NCBI RefSeq assembly: GCF_036017915.1
Contig: NZ_CP107929.1
Span: 248,001-312,000 of the forward strand
Direction: 5' to 3'
DNA length: 64,000 bases
DNA from: Micromonospora sp. NBC_00421
Lineage (GTDB): Bacteria; Actinomycetota; Actinomycetes; Mycobacteriales; Micromonosporaceae
The position numbers and the translations under genes are program-made. The notes under the pieces are model-generated. The model saw only the letters and a program-made list of their open reading frames with translations. It ran no database searches and was not told the origin of the DNA. Positions 52,190-60,451 of this stretch are shown here, piece after piece. Position 1 is the stretch's first letter, and each line of letters starts with the position of its first letter.

Positions 52190-52666
52190 TCACCTGCCGG
52201 GCGTACCCGCCGGGCCGTCGTGGTGGCCTCGGCCACCCGGACCCGGGAAGACGCCGGCCTCGACGGCCTTGGTGATCGCGTCGGCCTGCTCCTGGGTGAG
52301 CTTGCCGTCCTTGACCGCCTGGGCCAGCCGCTCGGTCAGCTTCGCCTGCCGGTCCTCGGCCGACGGGCGCTCCGGCCGGTCACCCTTGACCTGGTCCTTG
52401 TGCTGCGCGCGCACCTTCTCCAGGGCGGCGGTCACCTTGTCGGTGTCCACGCCCAGCTCCGTGGCCAGCGCCTCGGCGAACTCGTTCTGCCGGTCGGCGC
52501 GCTGCTGCTGCCGGTCGGTGCCCTGGTCGGCCGCACTGCTGACGCTCGGCGTCGGGGTGGAGCCACTCTCGGCGAAGGCCACCGTGGGAGCGGCGATCCC
52601 CACCCCGAGCACACCGGCGGCGGCAAGGCCGACCAGCACCTGCTTCTTCGACATGGTGCGGGACAT
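52190..52666 (-). CDS. Small secreted protein with charged helical body
   Basis: A 158-residue protein with a Sec signal (KKQVLVGLAAAGVLGVGIAA...AFA), then a charged helical region (FAEALATELGVDTDKVTAAL, LTERLAQAVKDGKLTQEQADAI) resembling secreted proteins with repeated Lx(2)G(K/V)LTQEQAD helices, and a His/Gly-rich tail. No cysteines are present. ATG 52666 has GGAGG at a good distance. Function is unknown; metal or surface binding through the GGRGHHDG tail is conceivable only. Confidence 0.82.
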   Translation of the reverse strand: MSRTMSKKQVLVGLAAAGVLGVGIAAPTVAFAESGSTPTPSVSSAADQGTDRQQQRADRQNEFAEALATELGVDTDKVTAALEKVRAQHKDQVKGDRPERPSAEDRQAKLTERLAQAVKDGKLTQEQADAITKAVEAGVFPGPGGRGHHDGPAGTPGR

Positions 52667-52780
52667 CGTTCCTCCAGTACGTCGGTGGTGATGCGTTGAC
52701 GTCACCGACAGTGACCGCCGAACCTGAGAACCCCCCGTCCCGACCCTGTCCCCAAGCTGAAAATCCGCCCCGCCGGCCCC

Positions 52781-52840
52781 GGTGATCAAGAGGTTTCGGC
52801 CAGGAATGCGCTTTCCATCCCCGCAAACCTCTTGATCACC
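52781..52840. repeat. Palindromic repeat copy C
   Basis: GGTGATCAAGAGGTTT (52781-52796) and AAACCTCTTGATCACC (52825-52840) are exact complements around a 28-base loop. It lies between two leftward genes, upstream of the secreted-protein gene. Same core as copies A (8201-8254) and B (9317-9379). Confidence 0.88.
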
Positions 52841-52888
52841 CGGGCGGGACGGGGCGGGGCGGGGGCGCGGGGGGGTGGGGGTGGGGGG
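52841..52888 (+). repeat. G-rich tract beside palindrome copy C
   Basis: Directly right of the palindrome the + strand is almost only G runs (GGGGCGGGGCGGGGGCGCGG, then GGGGTGGGGGTGGGG) up to the carboxypeptidase stop codon. The sequence left of the palindrome is C-rich, as at copies A and B. Confidence 0.85.
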
Positions 52889-53824
52889 TTACTGGACGGC
52901 GGGGGAGATGGTGAGGGTTCCGGTGTTGGTGTCGAGGGTGGCTTCGGTGCCTACCGGGACGGTGAGTTGGTGGGGGCCGTGGCCGATCGGCAGGCCGCCG
53001 AGGACCGGTACGCCGAGGTCGCCCAGGCGGTCGTTGAGGACGTCCACGACTGTGGTGTCCCAGCCGTCGGCGCAGTCGGTGAACTGGCCGACGGCGACCC
53101 CGGCCAGGCCGGCCAGCGCCCCGGCGCGGCGTAGGTGGGTGAGCATCCGGTCGACCTTGTACGGGGGTTCCTGCACCTCCTCGACGAGCAGCACCGCCCC
53201 GGTCAGGTCCGGCATGTCCGGGGTGCCGAGGGTGGCGGTGAGCAGGCAGAGGTTCCCGCCGAGCAGCCGGCCGACCGCCCGGCCGGGAACCCGCACCGGA
53301 TAGGTCTCCTCCCCGGGCACCGCCGCCATGGTGACCGGTGCGGTGGTCATCAGCGCGGCGTGCAGCGACTCCGCCGAGCGCAGCGGGGTCCGCTCGTCGA
53401 CCCAGGCGGCCCCGGGGCCGTGCACGCCGGCCAGCCGGGCACCCCGCCACAGGGCGAGCTGGAGGGCGGTGATGTCGGAGAACCCGGCCACCACCTTCGG
53501 ATCCCGCCGGACGGCGGCCATGTCGACCAGGTCGACCACCCGCTGTGCGCCGTACCCGCCCCGGGTGCAGATCACGCCGCGGACCTGCGGGTCGGCGAAG
53601 GCGGCGTTCAGGTCGGCGGCGCGAAGCGCGTCGTCCCCGGCGAGGTAACCCCGTCGGGCGTACGCGTGGGGGGCCACCACCGGGCGCAGCCCCCAGCCGG
53701 TCAACAGCTCGATGCCGCGTGCCACCCGCTCCGGGCGGGTCGGCCCGGACGGCGAGACCAGCAGCACCGTGTCGCCCTCGCACAGCACGGGCGGGCGCAG
53801 CACGGGCGGGTCGTCGTCGATCAC
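52889..53824 (-). CDS. LD-carboxypeptidase (peptidase S66/MccF family)
   Basis: The 311-residue enzyme belongs to serine peptidase family S66, which trims tetrapeptides from murein during recycling or hydrolyses microcin-like adenylates. Visible features: LLVSPSGPTRPERVARG, RGVICTRGGYGAQRVVDLVD, nucleophile segment VVAGFSDITALQLA (Ser), GRLLGGNLCLLTATLGT, LLVEEVQEPPYKVDRML (Glu) and GLPIGHGPHQLTVPVG (His). The GTG start is conserved-sequence based. It is cytosolic. The 3' end runs into a G-rich (+ strand) tract. Confidence 0.92.
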   Translation of the reverse strand: MIDDDPPVLRPPVLCEGDTVLLVSPSGPTRPERVARGIELLTGWGLRPVVAPHAYARRGYLAGDDALRAADLNAAFADPQVRGVICTRGGYGAQRVVDLVDMAAVRRDPKVVAGFSDITALQLALWRGARLAGVHGPGAAWVDERTPLRSAESLHAALMTTAPVTMAAVPGEETYPVRVPGRAVGRLLGGNLCLLTATLGTPDMPDLTGAVLLVEEVQEPPYKVDRMLTHLRRAGALAGLAGVAVGQFTDCADGWDTTVVDVLNDRLGDLGVPVLGGLPIGHGPHQLTVPVGTEATLDTNTGTLTISPAVQ

Positions 53825-53903
53825 AGCGGCAGAGCCTAGTCGCCCCGCCGCGCGGACCGAGGCGTTCCCGGCGGCGGTCGACGTACCCGATAGCCTCGAC
53901 GGC

Positions 53904-54668
53904 GTGGGAACCGCACTGGTGATCGAGAACGACCCGACCGACGACCCCCGAAGGTTGGGGGAGTGGCTGGTGGAGGGGGGCCTGGAGCTGCGGGTGCTGC
54001 GCCCGTACGCCGGCGACGACCTCCCCGACGACCTGGCCGGATACGTGGCGCTGGTGGTGCTCGGCGGCGACCAGCGGGCCTACCCGGCACCCGACGGCAC
54101 CCCCGGGGCGCCCTGGTTCCCGAAGCTGGAGGGGTTGCTGCGCAAGGCGGTCCGGCACCGGGTGCCGACCCTGGGCGTCTGCCTCGGCGCGCAACTGCTC
54201 GCCACCGCGCACGCCGGCCTGGTCGAGCGCAGCCCGTCCGGCCCCGAGGTGGGCCCGGGGGTGGTCGGCCGGCGCGATGCCGCCGAGAGTGACCTGCTGT
54301 TCCGGTACGTGCCGCTGATCCCGGACGTGCTCCAGTGGCATTCCGACGAGATCACCGAGCTGCCCCGGGCCGCCACCCTGCTGGCCGCCTCGACCCGCTA
54401 CCCGCACCAGGCGTTCCGGCTCGGTGACCGGGCCTGGGGCCTCCAGTTCCACATCGAGTGCGACACCGCGATGATCGCCGGTTGGGCCCGCGACTCCGCG
54501 CTCCTGGCCGAGCTGGGCTACGACGAGGACCTGGTGGTGGCCGCCTGCGACCGGGTGATGGCCGACGTCGAGGAGGTGTGGCAGCCGTTCGCCGTCCGGT
54601 TCGCCGCCCTCGCCCTCGGCGAGCTGGACGACGACACCCGCCGCAGCCTGCCGCTGCTCGGGCACTGA
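53904..54668 (+). CDS. Class I glutamine amidotransferase
   Basis: A 254-residue standalone GATase1 protein with the nucleophile motif GVCLGAQLLATAHAG (Cys near residue 95) and the His/Glu segment LQFHIECD. It is related to GMP synthase-like amidotransferases that release ammonia from glutamine or hydrolyse gamma-glutamyl groups. It lies one base from glnE, so a role in nitrogen metabolism is reasonable, although specificity is unknown. The GTG at 53904 begins conserved sequence (TALVIENDP). Confidence 0.9.
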   Translation: MGTALVIENDPTDDPRRLGEWLVEGGLELRVLRPYAGDDLPDDLAGYVALVVLGGDQRAYPAPDGTPGAPWFPKLEGLLRKAVRHRVPTLGVCLGAQLLATAHAGLVERSPSGPEVGPGVVGRRDAAESDLLFRYVPLIPDVLQWHSDEITELPRAATLLAASTRYPHQAFRLGDRAWGLQFHIECDTAMIAGWARDSALLAELGYDEDLVVAACDRVMADVEEVWQPFAVRFAALALGELDDDTRRSLPLLGH

Positions 54669-54669
54669 G

Positions 54670-57600
54670 ATGAGCAGACCGACCAGGGGACGCCTGGCCC
54701 GCTACGGCTTCGCCGAGGGTGACGGCGGGGTCCGCGCCGCCGACCTGCTCGGCGCGGACGGGCTCGGGCTGTGGCGGGCCGACGAGCAGGAGCCCACCGA
54801 CGGGCCGGCGGCCGACCTGCTGGCCGCGCTCTCCCGGGCCGCCGACCCGGATCTGGCGCTGCGCCAACTGCACCGGATGGTGGAGACCGAACGCCGCGCC
54901 ACCGGCAACGGCGCGGCCGGGCCGGGCCGTAGCGCCTCGACGGCGACCGGGCCGGGGGCGACGGCGGGAGACAACGGTGTGGCCGGGCCGGTGGGCGGGT
55001 CGGCGCTGCTGAGCGGGCTCGCCGCCGACCCCGGTCTGCGCCGACGGCTGGTCGCCGTGCTCGGCGCCTCCTCCGCCCTGGGTGACCACCTGGTCGCCAA
55101 CCCCGGGCAGTGGACGGTGCTCGGGACCGCCCCGGACGGGCTGGCCCCCGCCGCCGACGGCCGGCTCGATCTGGTCCTGGCCGGCCGGCTGACCACCGCC
55201 ACCGCACCGGTTGCGGTGCTGCGGCAGGCGTACCGGCTGGCGTTGCTGCGGATCGCGGCGGCCGACCTGACCGGCGGGCGTGGCCTGGAACAGGTGATGG
55301 CGGCGCTCTCCGCGCTGGCCGACGCCACCCTGGCGGCGGCGTACGAGATCGCGGTGGGCGAGCTGCCGGCGGGCACGTCCCGGCCCCGGCTGGCCGTGGT
55401 GGCGATGGGCAAGTGCGGGGGCGACGAGCTGAACTACGTCTCGGACGTCGACGTGATCTTCGTGGCCGCGACCGACGAGGACCTGCCCGCCGCGACCGCC
55501 GTCGCCACCCGGCTGATCCACGTCTGCGGGCTGGTCGCCTGGCCGGTCGACGCCGCGCTGCGCCCCGAGGGCAACCGTGGCCCGCTCGTCCGCACCCTGG
55601 CCAGCCACCTCGCCTACTACCAGCGGTGGGCCCGCACCTGGGAGTTCCAGGCGCTGCTCAAGGCCCGCCCGGCCGCCGGTGACCTGGCGTTGGCCGGCGA
55701 GTGGATCGACGCCCTCGCCCCGCTGGTCTGGCGGGCGTCCGAGCGACCCGAGGCGGTCTCCGACGTGCGCGCCATGCGCCGCCGGATCATCGACAACATC
55801 CCGCCCAAGGAGCTGGACCGCGAGATCAAACGGGGCCCCGGCGGGCTGCGGGACATCGAGTTCGCCGTCCAGCTGCTGCAGCTGGTGCACGGCCGGGGCG
55901 ACGAGTCGCTGCGGGTGCCGGGCACCGTGCCGGCGCTGCGCGCGTTGGTGACAGGCGGTTACGTCGGGCGGGCCGACGGCGAGGCGCTGCTGCGCGGGTA
56001 CCGGTTCCTGCGCGGCGTCGAGCACCGGCTCCAGCTCCAGGCGCTGCGGCGTACCCACACCGTGCCGACCGAGCCGGCCGCACTGCGCTGGCTGGCCACC
56101 GCGCTCGGCTACGCCGCCATCCCGGGCCGCAGCGCCGTGGAGAGCTTCCGCGCCGACTGGGTCGCCCACGCCACCGAGGTACGCCGGCTGCACGCCAAAC
56201 TGCTCTACCGGCCGCTGCTGGAGTCGGTGGCCCGGGTGCCCGCCGACGGGCTGCGGCTCACCCCGGAGGCGGCCCGGCACCGGCTGGAGATCCTCGGTTT
56301 CGCCGACCCGGCGGGGGCGCTGCGGCACCTCCAGGCCCTCACCGGCGGGGTCAGCCGGACCGCCGCGATCCAGCGGACCCTGCTGCCGGTGCTGCTCAGC
56401 GAGTTCGCCGACGCGCCCGAACCGGACCGGGGGCTGCTCAACTACCGGCAGGTCTCCGACAAGCTCGGCAGCACCCCGTGGTACCTGCGGTTGCTGCGTG
56501 ACTCGGGCCCGGTGGCCCGCCGACTGGCCCGGGTGCTGTCGTCGTCCCGCTACGCGGCCGACCTGCTGGCCCGGGAGCCGGAGGCGCTGCGGCTGCTGGC
56601 CGAGGAGACCGAGCTGACGCCCCGGCCCAGGGAGGTGCTCTGCGACGGGTTCGCCGCCGCCGCCGCCCGGCACGCCGACCCGGTCGAGGCGACCCGGGCG
56701 GTACGCGCGCTGCGCCGGCGGGAACTCGTCCGGATCGCCTGCGCCGACGTGCTCAGCCGGGCCGGCGGGCTGGCCCCGCGCCCCGAACGCGGCGCACCGG
56801 CCGGCCCGCTGGCCGACGTCACCCGGGTCGGCACCGGGCTGTCCTACGTCACCGACGCCACCCTCTCCGCCGCGCTGCGCGCCGTCCGGGCCGCCCAACC
56901 GGAGCTGCCCGGCCTGCGGTTCGCGGTGATCGGTCTGGGCCGGCTCGGCGGGTACGAATCGAACTACCTCTCCGACGCCGACGTGCTCTTCGTCTACGAC
57001 CCGCCGGCCGGGACGCCGGAGAGCACGGCCAGCGCCACCGCGCACGCCATCGCCGAGGAACTACGCCGGCTGCTCGCCGCCCCGGCCCCCGACCCGGCGC
57101 TCGGCGTCGACGCCGATCTGCGCCCGGAGGGACGGCAGGGACCGCTGGTCCGCAGCCTCGCCGCCTACGCCCAGTACTACGCCCGCTGGTCGCGGGTCTG
57201 GGAGGCGCAGGCGCTGCTGCGGGCCCGGTTCGTCTGCGGCGACGCCGACCTGGGCACCGAGTTCGAGACGATGATCGACCCGGTCCGCTACCCGGCCGAC
57301 GGGTTGACCCGGGAGCAGGTCGTCGAGATCCGGCGGATCAAGGCCCGGGTGGAGAACGAACGGCTGCCCCGGGGCGCCGACCCGGCCACCCACACCAAGC
57401 TCGGTCGGGGTGGCCTGGCCGACGTCGAGTGGGCGGTGCAACTGCTCCAGCTCCGGCACGCCGGGGCGTACCCGCAGCTGCGCGGCACGCGTACCCTCGA
57501 CGCTCTCGCGGCGGCGCGGGACGCCAAGCTTGTCGACCCGGCGGACGCCGCCGCGATGGCCGCCGGGTGGACCCTCGCCGCGCAGGTCCGCAACGCGCTG

Positions 57601-57765
57601 ATGCTGGTCCGGGGGCGGGCCGGCGACCAGCTCCCCCGGCACGGGGTGGAGTTGGCCGGCGTGGTGCGGCTGCTCGGCGCGGACGACCCGGGGGAGTTCC
57701 TCGACGACTACCTGCGCACCGCCCGGCGGTCCCGGGCCGCCATGCAGCGGGTCCTGGAGGGCTGA
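54670..57765 (+). CDS. glnE: Glutamine synthetase adenylyltransferase/deadenylase
   Basis: The 1,031-residue bifunctional enzyme adenylylates GlnA-type glutamine synthetase when nitrogen is plentiful and removes AMP when it is scarce. Both nucleotidyltransferase domains are present: AMGKCGGDELNYVSDVDVIF (first) and IGLGRLGGYESNYLSDADVL (second), each with LRPEG...GPLVR motifs and RIIDNIPPKELDREIKRGPG- or RIKARVENERLPRG-like linkers. The start ATG is one base after the amidotransferase stop, so the two are cotranscribed. The probable substrate GlnA1 is not in the window, and the local GlnA2 lacks the target tyrosine. Confidence 0.95.
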   Translation: MSRPTRGRLARYGFAEGDGGVRAADLLGADGLGLWRADEQEPTDGPAADLLAALSRAADPDLALRQLHRMVETERRATGNGAAGPGRSASTATGPGATAGDNGVAGPVGGSALLSGLAADPGLRRRLVAVLGASSALGDHLVANPGQWTVLGTAPDGLAPAADGRLDLVLAGRLTTATAPVAVLRQAYRLALLRIAAADLTGGRGLEQVMAALSALADATLAAAYEIAVGELPAGTSRPRLAVVAMGKCGGDELNYVSDVDVIFVAATDEDLPAATAVATRLIHVCGLVAWPVDAALRPEGNRGPLVRTLASHLAYYQRWARTWEFQALLKARPAAGDLALAGEWIDALAPLVWRASERPEAVSDVRAMRRRIIDNIPPKELDREIKRGPGGLRDIEFAVQLLQLVHGRGDESLRVPGTVPALRALVTGGYVGRADGEALLRGYRFLRGVEHRLQLQALRRTHTVPTEPAALRWLATALGYAAIPGRSAVESFRADWVAHATEVRRLHAKLLYRPLLESVARVPADGLRLTPEAARHRLEILGFADPAGALRHLQALTGGVSRTAAIQRTLLPVLLSEFADAPEPDRGLLNYRQVSDKLGSTPWYLRLLRDSGPVARRLARVLSSSRYAADLLAREPEALRLLAEETELTPRPREVLCDGFAAAAARHADPVEATRAVRALRRRELVRIACADVLSRAGGLAPRPERGAPAGPLADVTRVGTGLSYVTDATLSAALRAVRAAQPELPGLRFAVIGLGRLGGYESNYLSDADVLFVYDPPAGTPESTASATAHAIAEELRRLLAAPAPDPALGVDADLRPEGRQGPLVRSLAAYAQYYARWSRVWEAQALLRARFVCGDADLGTEFETMIDPVRYPADGLTREQVVEIRRIKARVENERLPRGADPATHTKLGRGGLADVEWAVQLLQLRHAGAYPQLRGTRTLDALAAARDAKLVDPADAAAMAAGWTLAAQVRNALMLVRGRAGDQLPRHGVELAGVVRLLGADDPGEFLDDYLRTARRSRAAMQRVLEG

Positions 57766-57783
57766 GCCCGACGTCGGTGTGGT

Positions 57784-57825
57784 GGCCCGGCCGGGCTCTC
57801 CAGGCCGGGCTCTCCCGGCCGGGCC
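57784..57825. terminator. Hairpin between convergent glnE and oxidoreductase-methyltransferase genes
   Basis: GGCCCGGCCGGG (57784-57795) and CCCGGCCGGGCC (57814-57825) form a 12-bp stem around an 18-base loop, between stops at 57765 and 57828. Confidence 0.7.
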
Positions 57826-57827
57826 CG

Positions 57828-59522
57828 TCACCGGCGGCGGACCAGCACCAGATGGTCGATCAGGGTGCCGGTCTCGCCGTTCGGGGTGGTGGCCTGCCGC
57901 TGTGGCGCGTCCAGCCGCTCGACGTGCCACCCGTCCGGATCGAGGTCGAGGTCGGCCAGGGTCTCCTGCGGGGTGGGGAACCGCACGTGGTGATGTGCGG
58001 CGTTGCCCCACGGCGGCACCGCGCCGTGCTCGACCACCAGCAACCGTCCGCCCGGGGCGACCGCCCGCGCCGCGGACCGCAGCACCTCGGCCCGGGGGAA
58101 CTCCAGCGGCGACTGGAGGAACTGCGCCGAGACCAGGTCGAACACCCCGGCCGGGAAGGTCCGGGCCAGGTCGTGCCGCTGGAAGTCGACAAGCGCCGCC
58201 ACCCCGGCGGCCGTCACGGCGGCGGCCGACCGCGCCAACGCGGTGCCGGAGACGTCGACCGCGGTCACCCGCCAGCCCTGCCGGGCCAGCCACACCGCGT
58301 CGCCGCCCTCGCCGCAACCCAGGTCGAGGGCGGTGCCCGGCGGCAGCGCCCCGACCACGTCGACCAGATGCGGATTCGGTCGCCCGCTCCATTGCTGCTC
58401 CCGGGCCCGGTACAGCTCGTCCCAGTGCCGGGCGGTCTCCTCGTCCACGGTCCGGTCGGGGTCCGCGTCGTTGGTAGTGCGTTGCGCGGCCGCCGTCCGG
58501 TCGGGGTCCGCGTCGTTCGTCGTGCGTTGCGCGGCGACGGCCCGGTCGGTCTCTTCGTCGATCAGGTCGGCGTTCAGCGCGGCGGCGGCCTTCAGGCCCG
58601 CGGCGGCGGCGGCGATCACGGTGGCCTGCGGGTCGGTGACGTTGCCGGCCGCCCACACCCCGGGCACCCCGGTCGCGCCGGTGGCGTCCGCGGCGACCCG
58701 GTCGCCGAAGGCGTGCCCGCCGACGACGAAGTCCTCGGTGCCCAGCCCGAGGCCGGTGAGGACGGCGGCCCGTGCGGCGAACCGGGGTGCCACCACCAGC
58801 GCCTCCCGGGGGACCATCGGGCCGGAACGCAGCCGTACGCCGGTGAGCCGGTCGGCGGTGACCTCCACCGCCGCCACCTCGCCGTCGACCACAGTGACGC
58901 CCCGGGCGGCCAGCTTCTCCGCCTGGTCGGCGGGCAACGGCCCGGCGGTGTGCGTGAAGACCACCACGTCGTCGGTGAGCTGACGGAACAGCAGCGCCTG
59001 GTGGGCGGCCATCGGACCGGTGGCGAGCACCCCGACGGCCTGGTCGCGTACCTCCCAACCGTGGCAGTAGGGGCAGTGCAGCACGTCCCGACCCCACCGG
59101 TCGGCCAGGCCCGGCACGTCGGGCAACTCGTCGACCAGGCCGGTGGTGACCAGCAGCCGCCGGGCGTGCAGGGTACTGCCGTCGGCCAGGGTCACCGCGA
59201 ACCGCGCCGGACCGGCGCTGTCGGTCAGGTGTGCGGGGTCGTCCGGGTGTGCGGGGTCGACGGGGTGTGCGGCGGTGACCGTGCCGTCGAGCACTGCCAC
59301 CCCGTACCGGGCCACCTCGGCGCGGCCGGTCGCGTACAGGGCGGTGGGCGGGACACCCTCGCTGGTCAGGAAGTTGTGCACGTGGTCGGCGGGGGCGTTG
59401 CGCGGGGCACCGCCGTCCACCACCACCACGTCGCGGCGGAACCGGCCCAGGGCGAGCGCGCCGCTGAGCCCGGCCGCGCCGCCGCCGACTACCACCACGT
59501 CGTGCACCACCGGGTACGCCAT
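57828..59522 (-). CDS. Fusion of thioredoxin-reductase-like flavoprotein and SAM methyltransferase
   Basis: The 564-residue protein joins two enzymes. Residues 1-300: FAD/NAD(P) oxidoreductase of thioredoxin-reductase type (DVVVVGGGAAGLSGALALGR, active-site CPYC in HCPYCHGWEVRD, GVWAAGNVTDPQATVI). Residues about 355-564: class I methyltransferase (LDLGCGEGGDAVWLARQGWRV, VDVSG). A linker between carries two 15-residue near-identical repeats (AAQRTTNDADPDRT), a 45-bp DNA duplication at about 58450-58535. Both parts look intact. ATG 59522 has GAGGAGG upstream. It is divergent from the XRE-cupin regulator. A reduction-linked methylation or detoxification is inferred only. Confidence 0.9.
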   Translation of the reverse strand: MAYPVVHDVVVVGGGAAGLSGALALGRFRRDVVVVDGGAPRNAPADHVHNFLTSEGVPPTALYATGRAEVARYGVAVLDGTVTAAHPVDPAHPDDPAHLTDSAGPARFAVTLADGSTLHARRLLVTTGLVDELPDVPGLADRWGRDVLHCPYCHGWEVRDQAVGVLATGPMAAHQALLFRQLTDDVVVFTHTAGPLPADQAEKLAARGVTVVDGEVAAVEVTADRLTGVRLRSGPMVPREALVVAPRFAARAAVLTGLGLGTEDFVVGGHAFGDRVAADATGATGVPGVWAAGNVTDPQATVIAAAAAGLKAAAALNADLIDEETDRAVAAQRTTNDADPDRTAAAQRTTNDADPDRTVDEETARHWDELYRAREQQWSGRPNPHLVDVVGALPPGTALDLGCGEGGDAVWLARQGWRVTAVDVSGTALARSAAAVTAAGVAALVDFQRHDLARTFPAGVFDLVSAQFLQSPLEFPRAEVLRSAARAVAPGGRLLVVEHGAVPPWGNAAHHHVRFPTPQETLADLDLDPDGWHVERLDAPQRQATTPNGETGTLIDHLVLVRRR

Positions 59523-59601
59523 GGTCACTGCCTCCTCGCGGCGGGTCCGTCCCACCGACGCCCCGGATCGTCCCCCCGGATCGCCATGCTGCCAAACATC
59601 G

Positions 59602-59616
59602 TTGCCGGAATGGCAA
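59602..59616. promoter_or_regulatory. TTGCC-N5-GGCAA dyad in the divergent region
   Basis: TTGCCGGAATGGCAA lies between the divergent oxidoreductase-methyltransferase and XRE-cupin genes, 9 bases before the XRE GTG. Related GCCAAAC precedes it at 59591-59597. Autorepression by the XRE-cupin protein is inferred. Confidence 0.6.
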
Positions 59617-59625
59617 ACTGGTGCG

Positions 59626-60348
59626 GTGACCGAAGACCACACCGATCAGGAAGCGGAACCCGGGCCGGCTCAGGGGGGCGGGCAGGGTCAGGGGCAGTGG
59701 GTGGTGCCGGGCGGGACGGCAGACGTCGGCTCCGACGAGGTGCTGACCACCGTCGGGCCGCGCCTGCGCGCCCTACGCCAGCAGCGCGGCGTGACCCTGA
59801 GTCAGCTCGGTACGGCGACCGGGATCTCGGTCAGCACGCTGTCCCGGCTGGAGTCCGGCGGGCGGCGGCCCACCCTGGAACTCCTGCTCGCCCTGGCCCG
59901 CTTCCACCGGGTGCCGCTGGACGACCTGGTCGGTACGCCGCAGATCGGGGACCCCCGGGTGCACCGCCGGCCGGTTGTCCGACACGGCGTCACCATCGTG
60001 CCGCTGACCCGTCGCCCGGGTGGCGTCCAGGCGTACAAGATGATCTATCCGCCCGGGGTGCCGGTGGGGGAGCCGACCCAGCAGGTGCACGAGGGGTACG
60101 AGTGGCTCTACGTGCTCTCCGGTCGGGTCCGGCTGCTGCTCGGCGGCCACGATCTCACCCTCGACTCCGGTGAGGTCGCCGAGTTCGACACCCGTACGCC
60201 CCACTGGTTCGGTAACCCGTACGACGCTCCGGCGGAGATTCTCAGTCTTTTCGGGCCGCAGGGGGAGCGGCTGCACGTCCGCGCCCGCCCCTCCCCGACC
60301 CGTCGCCGGGGCGGTGCCGAGCAAGATCCTGCTCGATCAATGTTGTAG
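59626..60348 (+). CDS. XRE-family regulator with cupin sensor domain
   Basis: A 240-residue protein: a polar N-terminus of about 40 residues, helix-turn-helix RLRALRQQRGVTLSQLGTATGISVSTLSRLESGGRRPTLEL, and a C-terminal cupin_2 domain (HEGYEWLYVLSGRVRLLLGGHDLTLDSGEVAEFDTRTPHWFGN) that probably binds a metal and ligand. Such proteins commonly repress the neighbouring oxidoreductase. The GTG 59626 is the only suitable start before the HTH. The stop TAG lies inside a 29-bp inverted repeat. Confidence 0.9.
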   Translation: MTEDHTDQEAEPGPAQGGGQGQGQWVVPGGTADVGSDEVLTTVGPRLRALRQQRGVTLSQLGTATGISVSTLSRLESGGRRPTLELLLALARFHRVPLDDLVGTPQIGDPRVHRRPVVRHGVTIVPLTRRPGGVQAYKMIYPPGVPVGEPTQQVHEGYEWLYVLSGRVRLLLGGHDLTLDSGEVAEFDTRTPHWFGNPYDAPAEILSLFGPQGERLHVRARPSPTRRRGGAEQDPARSML

Positions 60349-60398
60349 TGGCCTGCTCGGCGCTTGGGTGGCCACTGCATCGTGGATCGAGCACGATC
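60325..60398. terminator. 29-bp imperfect inverted repeat spanning a stop codon
   Basis: Arms 60325-60353 and 60370-60398 match at 24 of 29 positions around a 16-base loop. The XRE-cupin stop (60346-60348) is inside the left arm. It lies before the convergent membrane-protein gene (stop 60452) and could act as a bidirectional terminator. Confidence 0.75.
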
Positions 60399-60451
60399 AT
60401 GGAACGGGTGGGGTGGCTGTGCCCGGCCGGATCGGCGGCGGCGGTGGCGGG

